Shown one piece after another: positions 57,280 to 64,000 of a stretch of 64,000 nucleotides of DNA (its first letter is position 1; every line of letters begins with the position of its first letter). The stretch is from Parasponia andersonii. Its lineage: Eukaryota; Streptophyta; Magnoliopsida; Rosales; Cannabaceae. The notes beneath the pieces are model-generated. The model was not told the origin of the DNA, made no database searches, and saw only the letters and a program-made list of their open reading frames with translations. Location: NCBI GenBank assembly GCA_002914805.1, contig JXTB01000004.1, forward strand, positions 1,628,039 through 1,692,038, written 5' to 3'. The translations under genes were made by a program, and so were the position numbers.

Positions 57280-58400
57280 TGTTGTTGCCACATCTGCACT
57301 TCTCCAAAATGTGCAGCAAAGTCAGTGGCAAGATCAAGAGCTGAGAGCGATTTGGAATCAACTCGAAAATTGTGAACATCTGGAAGGTTGGAGTACAAAC
57401 AGAGAAGGATATACTTTTCAGAGGAAAGCTAGTGGTAGCTAACAATCCTGACCTTAGAGAGGCTATTCTCACTGAGGCTCATAAGTTTAAATTTGCAGTA
57501 TATCCTGGTAGCACAAAAATGTACCATGATCTGAAAAGACAGTATTGGTGGAAAGATATGAGGTGTGACGTAGCTAATTTTGTAGCTAAGTGCATGACTT
57601 GTCAACAAGTCAAGGCCGAATACCAGAGGCCTGCAAAGCTGCTACAACCTTTACCCATACTAGAGTGGAAATGGGATAAGATCATAATGGACTTTATAAT
57701 GGGCTTGCTAACGACTCAGTGAAAAAAAAACGTAGTTTGGGTGATAGTTGATTAGATGACAAAGGCTGCTCATTTCATACCGATCAGGTCTGAATTTTCA
57801 CTCAATAAGCTAAGTCATATTGATAATGTTGTTCGTTTGCATGGAGTGCCATCAAGCATAGTTTCTGACAGAGACCCAAGATTTATATCAAAGTTCTGGA
57901 GAGCTTTATAGAGAGCTTTGGGAACAGAACTAAATCTCAGTACAGCTCATCATCCTCAAACTGATGGCCAATCTGAGAGGACTATTTAGACTCTAGAGGA
58001 CATGCTTTGCTCTTGTATACTAGATTTTGGTGGAAGCTGGAATGATTATCATTGGTAGAATTTGCTTACAATAACAATTGCCAAGCTAGGCTTGGTATAG
58101 CTCCATATGAAGTATTATATAGGAGACCATGTAGATCACTCTTGTGTTGGGCTGATGCAGAGGAGTGTGTTACAGTTGGGCCAGAATTGATACAAGAGAC
58201 TACTGAAAAAATTACCAAGATTCGGGAAAGACTCAAGGTTATGCAGAGTGGTCAGAAAAGCTATGCATATCCAAAGAGATGCGAAGTAGAGTTCAAAGTT
58301 AGTGATCAAGTATTCTTGAACATTACGCCAAAGCATGGGATCACTAGATTCAGACTAAAAGGAAAATTGGCTCCAAGGTATATTGGACCATTCGAGATTA
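57280..58400 (+). pseudogene. Tekay integrase remnant
   Basis: The zinc-binding part has EAHKFKFAVYPGSTKMYHDLKRQYWWKDM and CMTCQQVKAEYQRP. The core begins LQPLPILEWKWDKIIMDFI and continues with VVRLHGVPSSIVSDRDPRF and TAHHPQTDGQSERT, then the C-terminal region with YIGPFEITARIGLVAYRLDLP. Fossil, broken. Confidence 0.9.
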
Positions 58401-58720
58401 CTGCTAGAATTGGGCTAGTAGCATATCGCTTAGATTTGCCTCTACAATTGGGCTGTGTGCACAATATTTTCATATCTCGTTGCTTAGAAAGTATGTGCCT
58501 GACCTATCGCATGTCATTCAGTATGTGGAAGTGCCATTATATGAAGATGTAATATATGAGAAACAACCAGTTCGAATATTGAGAAGAGAGCTCAAAGTGC
58601 TTCGAAACAGAGAAATATCGCTTGTGAAGCTTTTCTGGCAACATCACAAGGAAGACGAAGCCAGTTGGGAGCTTGACACAAAGATGTATAAGAAGTATCC
58701 TCATTTATTTAACTTTTAGC
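58400..58720 (+). pseudogene. Tekay chromodomain remnant
   Basis: The segment VIQYVEVPLYEDVIYEKQ, then RILRRELKVLRNREISLVK, then HKEDEASWELDTKMYKKYPHLF carries the chromodomain pattern (aromatic, K-x-L-R-x-x-x-I, and ASWE). It ends the polyprotein, and the polypurine tract follows after about 60 bases. Fossil. Confidence 0.85.
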
Positions 58721-58776
58721 TAGAAGTTGTACTTTGATCCTAGAATTGTATTCGAATTTCGGGACGAAATTCCTTT

Positions 58777-58789
58777 AAGGAGGGGAGGA
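58777..58789 (+). other. Polypurine tract of the Tekay element
   Basis: AAGGAGGGGAGGA directly before the 3' LTR. Confidence 0.9.
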
Positions 58790-60965
58790 TGTAAAATCTG
58801 TGAAGTCATAAGGGCAAATTAGACATTTTAAGAGTAATGGAAAAGTTGTAAATATTGAATTTTTGATTAAAATAATAAAATATCTGGAATATTATAATAT
58901 TTTGCAATAGTACCTAGTTTTTTTCTTAAAAACCTCTTAGAAGTTCAAATTTCCAGCAAATAGGGGCTTGACGGAGACAGAAAAAGAGAGAAAACGCCGA
59001 ATATGCCGCTGCCTACAGCCACCATATCGCCACCCACCTCGATCCACATGTTAGCCTGTATCAAAGGGCTTTTGAAGATGAATCCAACGCCACCAGTCCT
59101 GCATCGTTTCGATGTCGGACGAAGCCGTAGCGGCCCTGCAAAACTTCTGCCTCCAGTGAGGTTTTCCGGCCATCGGAGCCCCGTCCGACCTCTTTTTTTG
59201 ATACCTCCAGCAAGTGAAGCTCCATCTCACCGTCGCTAATCAACTCCAAGTAGTTTCACGTTAAAATTCATCTCCGGTAAATTTTTACCATTTTTACCGT
59301 TTTTACCAACTATGTAAAAAATGATATTCACGTAATTATTTTGATTAACTAATTTATTTACCCGAGGTAAATACATGAGGTAAAAGAGGGTTAAAAATTA
59401 TGAATAATTACAGTTGGTAAAAGTAAAAAGGGTAACAATAAGTGCGGTAAATAGTAATTAGAAAACAAGGACATTTTTCTAATTATTTTCAAAAGTGGTA
59501 TTTATGTAATTCTCAGATTTTTGGGCTTAATTAATGCTAGGGACCTCGAAACAAAGTTCTGATTTCGAATTTGGACTCAGTGAGGTTGAGACATGAATTT
59601 GATATTAAATATCACTATGTTTCATTGTGGAACGAAAATTGAAATTTTGTGGAACAAATTACATCGTTTTACGTGCCACGGGCCAGTCCTGCATTGGGAC
59701 CCATTTTTGACAAAGTATATATCTAACGTAGCATTTCTGGATGCTTTGAATTTAGTGATGACCTGCATTTTTGTATTTGAAGCTCCAATGGAAAAGTCAC
59801 TTTTTCAAGTAGACTTACTAGGAACCAAAAATTGTCGTTTAAGCATCTGAGTGACTAACTGGAGATTTTTCGATCGTCATTGACCTAGTATTACTACCAT
59901 ATAAAGGTAGGGGTTCGATGACCTAATTTTTATATCTGTTTTGGATTTTATTTACATTAAAATTTATTTATGAAAAATCATGATTTTACGATGGTTAAAG
60001 AAAGTATTGTTAATTGTTGAGTTATACTGGGATTGGATTGCGTAAATTATTTATTACAATTTTACATACTAATTTTTGGGTAAAATAACGGTGTGCTGCC
60101 CATGTTACAATAAATTCCAGAATAATGCCAAGTCAGATTTTTAAAGCATGATTTGATTATTGGATGCATGGTAGCTATGAACTGTTACATGTTGTACATA
60201 CCATAGGACTACACACTTGAGTTCCATTATAGCATCGTGGTATTTTTAGGTCGCTGACGAGTTGCTGTAGTGCTAGGTGAGAGACCTAGGCCCCTGCGTA
60301 GGTTTTTATCTGATACGCCTACGGATAGTGTCAGGATGCTGGGTACCCCTACTATAGAAGTATTACAGGACCATGATGAGAGAATGAGAGCTCACTTATA
60401 TCCTTGTTGATGTATGATATGTACAATGATGTGATTTTGATTTTGGTTTTGAATATGTGACTATTTTAGTTACCAATGGATTTATAAATTTAATTTATAC
60501 GTAGATTTAAAGGAACTAACCATGCAGATTTGAGAAATTGCATCAATCTAATGGGTAATTAAATTCCTATTGAGCATGTGAATGCTCATCCCTTACTTTT
60601 CCCTCTCAGGCAGTGCTTGGTATGACTTTGGAAACTCGAGAGCAGAGGATTGAGGAGTTGGTTACTGTATAGGAAATTGGTAACTATGTAAATAACGTTG
60701 TTATTTATCTTGGCTTATATTTAATATTAATAGGCCCGTTTCACGGACTCTGTCTGTATTACTAGTGTGTTGGATTGTGAGACTACTGATAATGATGCTT
60801 GGTTTGTTTTAATAAATTTCATTAACAATCTAAGTCTAATGGTGATCACAAAACTGTGAGAATTTTTCTTTTAAAATTACTTTTATAAATTTTTCTAAAA
60901 TAACCTTTAAATTTCTACTTGTAAAATTTCCTTTCTGCCACTGGTCTGGGATTTAGGTTGTGACA
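58790..60965 (+). repeat. 3' LTR of the Tekay element
   Basis: 2176 bp, TGTAAAATCTGTG to GTTGTGACA. It aligns with 50135-52346 apart from the 43-bp duplication and many point differences. The duplication GAGCC follows. Confidence 0.93.
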
Positions 60966-60970
60966 GAGCC

Positions 60971-61545
60971 ATTCCCGACACGATAAGAATAGTTCATGGA
61001 TAAATTAAGATGACAATTGATGTTATGCTAATGGATCCCGCATTGGCATAGACATTCTCTAAAATTCCTGACGAGGGTGGATATTTCGACGATCAAAGCA
61101 TCATAAATAGGTTTCTATACCTACGGGTTAGCTAAAACATGTCGGTATAGCTCTCTCACCAAAAGGCGGGACTTATTGGTGCCTATTTTAGACTCTTTAT
61201 AGACACATTATTCCCTTTTTTTTTGACAAAATAGTAAGTTACAAATAAATAGTTAATATTTAAATTCTTTAATCAATAATGAATAAATACTTAATTAAAA
61301 TAATAAGTTGTTAATTTTTGTAAAAAGTTATTTATTATTCTATTATGACAATAAATGTTGTTGCTGTAGATGTGATATATAGTACGATAATTATGATTAT
61401 ATGTTAAAAATTAATTTTAAATATATATATTTATATATACTATGAAAAATGTAAATGTTGTCGTTGCAGTAGATGGACAAGGCACGTCATCCCAACCTGT
61501 TTGTCGATGAAACAACCCTAGTTGTCATTGTCGTTGTATTAAAGG
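60971..61545. other. Intergenic DNA, no gene seen
   Basis: No coding signal on either strand. It joins directly to the sequence left of 50130 if the Tekay element is removed. Confidence 0.5.
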
Positions 61546-61682
61546 CACTACAAGAAATACACTCTATTTGGGCAACTAAAAATTGCCTCAATAGGTAGAC
61601 TTACTGTGACGACAATAATGCGTTGTCCCCATAGACATTGAGCCGCGAGCAATTGGCACAACACATCTATTGGGGCGATAAT
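61546..61682 (+). mobile_element. CACTA terminus, interrupted by a hAT element
   Basis: CACTACAAGAAA starts at 61546, identical to the terminus at 14340. It is followed by inverted subterminal blocks (TTGGGCAAC, TTGCCTCAATAG, TATTGGGGCGAT). After about 137 bases the sequence switches to a hAT end. The rest of the CACTA element must lie beyond the window. Confidence 0.75.
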
Positions 61683-61749
61683 TAGGGCTGAAAATTTGGG
61701 CCAGGACGGGTGTGAATGGCCCGGTGGCCCGCACACCTTTTTTTTTTTT

Positions 61750-61775
61750 GGAGGCCCTGTATATACAGGGCCTCC
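61750..61775. repeat. Perfect 26-bp palindrome near the hAT end
   Basis: Arms GGAGGCCCTGTA and TACAGGGCCTCC flank a central TA, with no mismatch. A second, looser inverted repeat follows (CCTTCCCACGTAACGGTC against GACCATTGGGGAGGGG, 61780-61820). Confidence 0.97.
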
Positions 61776-62412
61776 TTCCCCCCCTTCCCACGTAACGGTC
61801 ATATGACCATTGGGGAGGGGGATTGTTACTGTTGGGGAGGGAGCCCAGCTCCCCCCTCTCCGCATTTTTTTTTAATTATTAAAAAAAAATAAAATATTAT
61901 AAAATATTACAATGTAGTTTTCTATAAATACCTCTCTTATTCACTCATTTTTTTCACATATCTTCTTCAATCTTCATATTCTCTCTTCTTAATATTTCTT
62001 TAATTCTATTATTTATTTTAATATTTTCCATATCAATTTTAAAATTAAAAAAAAAATATATATTCAAGTGAGCAAGTCACAAAAGCTTCAATTATCAAGT
62101 CTCAACTCTGTCAACTCAAGATTTGAATATTTCTCTAATTCTATCATCATATCTCTAATTTATTGTCTATTAATTTTGTTAATATAATAGTTAAAATTAT
62201 TGTCTATGTTTTATTATTTTCTTAAATTTAATGTGTTTATTTCTTTAAATTTAATATGAATATTTCTTTTATGAATATGTGGAGTGGAGGTATAAATATC
62301 ATTTCATTAATTTAATATTTTTAATGCATATGTGCATAATATTTAATATGTGTAGTTATGTATAAATTTATAAATTTACTAAGTAGTATTATTGGTGTTG
62401 TAGGATATAGAT

Positions 62413-63835
62413 ATGAATAGAAATATTCCAATTAATTTGGATGACAATGAATATAGAATGGATGATCATGATTCCGAAACGGAAGAAATGCAAATCTGCC
62501 TAGTAGAAGAAGGCGATGACTAAGTCCATGAAATGCAAAATCAACCTCGTACACATACTCGAGTGGGTGCTCCTACTAGTGGAAGTGGAACTCGAAGTGC
62601 TACTCAAGATAGTAGTTCGGGAAGTGCCATCTTAAAACGTGCAAAGGCTTGTACTTCAAAAGTATGAGACTACTTTGAAATTTAATATGAAGATGTGAAT
62701 GGCACGAAGAAAAGAATGGGAAAATATAAATTTTGTGCAAAACTCTTAACTGCAACTTCAACTGGTGGGACTTGACACCTTAAAGCCCACGGCAAAAAAT
62801 GTGCAAAAAAACATAACGGAGGAAAGGATCCCATGCAATCTCAGTTTTAATTCAACAAAGATGATTCGGTAAGTACTTGGACCTATGATTCTAATGTTGC
62901 TAGAGAATCTCTAGGTAAATTAATTGTTGCTACTGATTTTCCTATTAATTTTGGTGAGAATCCTTTTTTTGAAGAACATGTTAGAAGATCATATTATCCA
63001 CAATTTAGATCAGTTAGTAGAACAACTACTAGAAGTAACATTATTGCTGCATATAATAAAATGCAAATTGCGTTAAAATCTGAAATGCATTCATTAAACT
63101 TTAGTATTGCATTAACATCTGATATTTTGAGTGGTAGGGCTAACCAAGATTATATAAGTGTAGTTGCACATTATGTAAACTTACAATGGGTTATGCATAA
63201 AAAAATAATTGGTTTCAAACTCATTGATCATAAACATAATGCTGAGAATATTTATGAGTGTATTTTAAGTGTTATAGAAGATTATGGAATACAAGATTGT
63301 ATTATATCTATCACTTTAGATAATGCTTCTGCCTATACAAAGGCCATTGATGATATTGAGAAGTTTATCAACACATATAACGGAGGTTTTTTAAATCATC
63401 AACGTTATGCCTGCAATATCATCAATCTTGTTGTAAAATCAGGTATGAAGGTTATAGATTCACATATTTCAAAAATTCGAGGTGCTATTTCTTGGATTCA
63501 TAACTCTAACCTGCGTATAGCTGAGTTTTAAAAGATATTGTAAGGCTGAAGGTCTTAAACTGAGGAAATTTGGACTAGACATCCCTATTAGATGGAACTC
63601 TACTTATTTGATATTAAAGAACACAATAGGGTATGAATATGTTATTATTATATTTTACAACTCAAAAATAGGTTCTGTAGTATTGGAAAATCGAGATTGG
63701 TATATTATCACACAATTTATACAATTTTTAAAAGTTTTTTATGATAGTACTATTTCTTTATCTGTTGTTTATACTCCTACTTCTCCTTTAGCTTTGCATA
63801 TTGTTAATGAAATGTGTAACATGTTTTTTTTTTAA
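62413..63835 (+). pseudogene. hAT transposase (BED zinc finger type), interrupted by stops and a frameshift
   Basis: From ATG 62413 the frame encodes an acidic start (NRNIPINLDDNEYRMDDHDSE) and hits TAA at 62521. The same frame continues with a BED-like finger (KFCAKLLTATSTGGT, stop, HLKAHGKKC; the first zinc Cys appears lost). Then an open core of 156 codons (63061-63531) shows LTSDILSGRANQDYISVVAHYVN and ITLDNASAYTKAI, which hold the two expected catalytic Asp. RYACNIINLVVKSG follows, with Asn where His is usual. After TAA at 63529 the homologous sequence resumes in another frame (63608-63835). The C-terminal dimerisation domain is outside the window. A dead copy of an Ac-like/RICESLEEPER-like transposase. 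Confidence 0.88.
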
Positions 63836-64000
63836 TAGAAATAATCAATTGTTTAAACTAATTGTAGAAAAAATGCAAGCAAAACTAACGAAATATTATA
63901 AGGAAATTCCTTTATTATATTCTTTTGCTTTTGTTTTAGATCCTAGAGTAAAATTGGATGGTCTTTCAAAATGTCTTTCACACATTGATGCATGTTTAGA
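63836..64000 (+). pseudogene. Further hAT transposase remnant at the window edge
   Basis: After a T-run and two stops near 63830, residues such as LFKLIVEKMQAKLTKYYKEIPLLYSFAFVLDPRVKLDGL can be read, which matches the part of hAT transposases that precedes the dimerisation domain. It continues past the window. Confidence 0.75.

Larger units (their letters stand above)
50135..60965 (+). mobile_element. Tekay-type chromovirus (Ty3/gypsy), whole in structure but decayed
   Basis: Two LTRs of about 2.2 kb, an initiator-methionine primer site, gag, protease, reverse transcriptase, RNase H, integrase, chromodomain and polypurine tract are all present in order and flanked by GAGCC. The LPILEWKWDKIIMDFIMGL integrase start and long LTRs point to the Tekay/Del lineage. 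A 1.6-kb solo LTR interrupts pol. Coding frames are broken many times and the LTRs differ noticeably, so this is an old, inactive copy. Confidence 0.93.
61683..64000 (+). mobile_element. hAT transposon, left end and decayed transposase (continues past the window)
   Basis: The left terminus TAGGGCTGAAAATTTGGGCC follows plant hAT ends. The eight bases before it, GCGATAAT, are the presumed left target duplication. A GC-rich palindrome zone (61730-61860) is followed by an AT-rich leader and a transposase remnant from 62413. The right end is outside the window. It sits inside a CACTA terminus, so it is the younger of the two. Confidence 0.8.

Overview
This is a window of plant nuclear DNA, almost certainly from a eudicot. 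It holds two host genes with plant-specific domains (a pectinesterase and a polyphenol oxidase), surrounded by AT-rich intergenic DNA and layers of plant transposable elements: Tat, Tekay and other chromovirus Ty3/gypsy elements, a Sirevirus-type Ty1/copia derivative, a TRIM, CACTA, hAT and MITEs. I cannot name the species. Coding signal from host genes covers only about 4 percent of the window.

Layout. 1-7055: the right part of a minus-strand Tat-lineage Ty3/gypsy element. Its 5' LTR is at 6239-7055 and its gag-pol remnants lie to the left. A 3' untranslated zone at 1-950 is made of two tandem arrays, and the 3' LTR lies outside the window. 7056-11060: AT-rich DNA with a MITE at 7781-8526. 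11088-13363: a five-exon pectinesterase of the AtPME11 type. 14340-37084: a repeat nest bounded by two CACTA 3' ends facing outward. Between them lies a Tekay-like solo LTR (18505-33404), split by a minus-strand chromovirus (19269-31570), which is itself split by a gag-only Sirevirus derivative (21162-27505). Five-base target duplications are readable for the solo LTR and for the Sirevirus insert, so the order of insertion can be read directly.

37085-38206 resembles an LTR of unknown family. 38550-38942 is a complete TRIM with two 164-bp LTRs. 39693-41355 is the main exon of a minus-strand polyphenol oxidase. A solo LTR (41712-44097) sits just upstream of it, probably within or before its missing first exon or intron. 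44891-45247 is a long-armed foldback MITE. 45552-47157 is another solo LTR, which contains the assembly gap (45692-46676). 50135-60965 is a full-structure Tekay chromovirus with 2.2-kb LTRs and target duplication GAGCC, with a 1.6-kb minus-strand solo LTR inserted in its pol region. 61546-64000 starts with a CACTA terminus, interrupted at 61683 by a hAT transposon whose decayed transposase runs off the window end.

I saw no new multi-gene system. The most interesting signals are: the gag-only Sirevirus derivative with several polypurine tracts and a cluster of primer-binding-site-like motifs; the hairpin-forming 3' UTR array of the Tat element; the datable four-level nest; three solo LTRs of the TGTAAA...GTGACA type with perfect target duplications; and strong palindromes at the hAT end and inside the CACTA nest.
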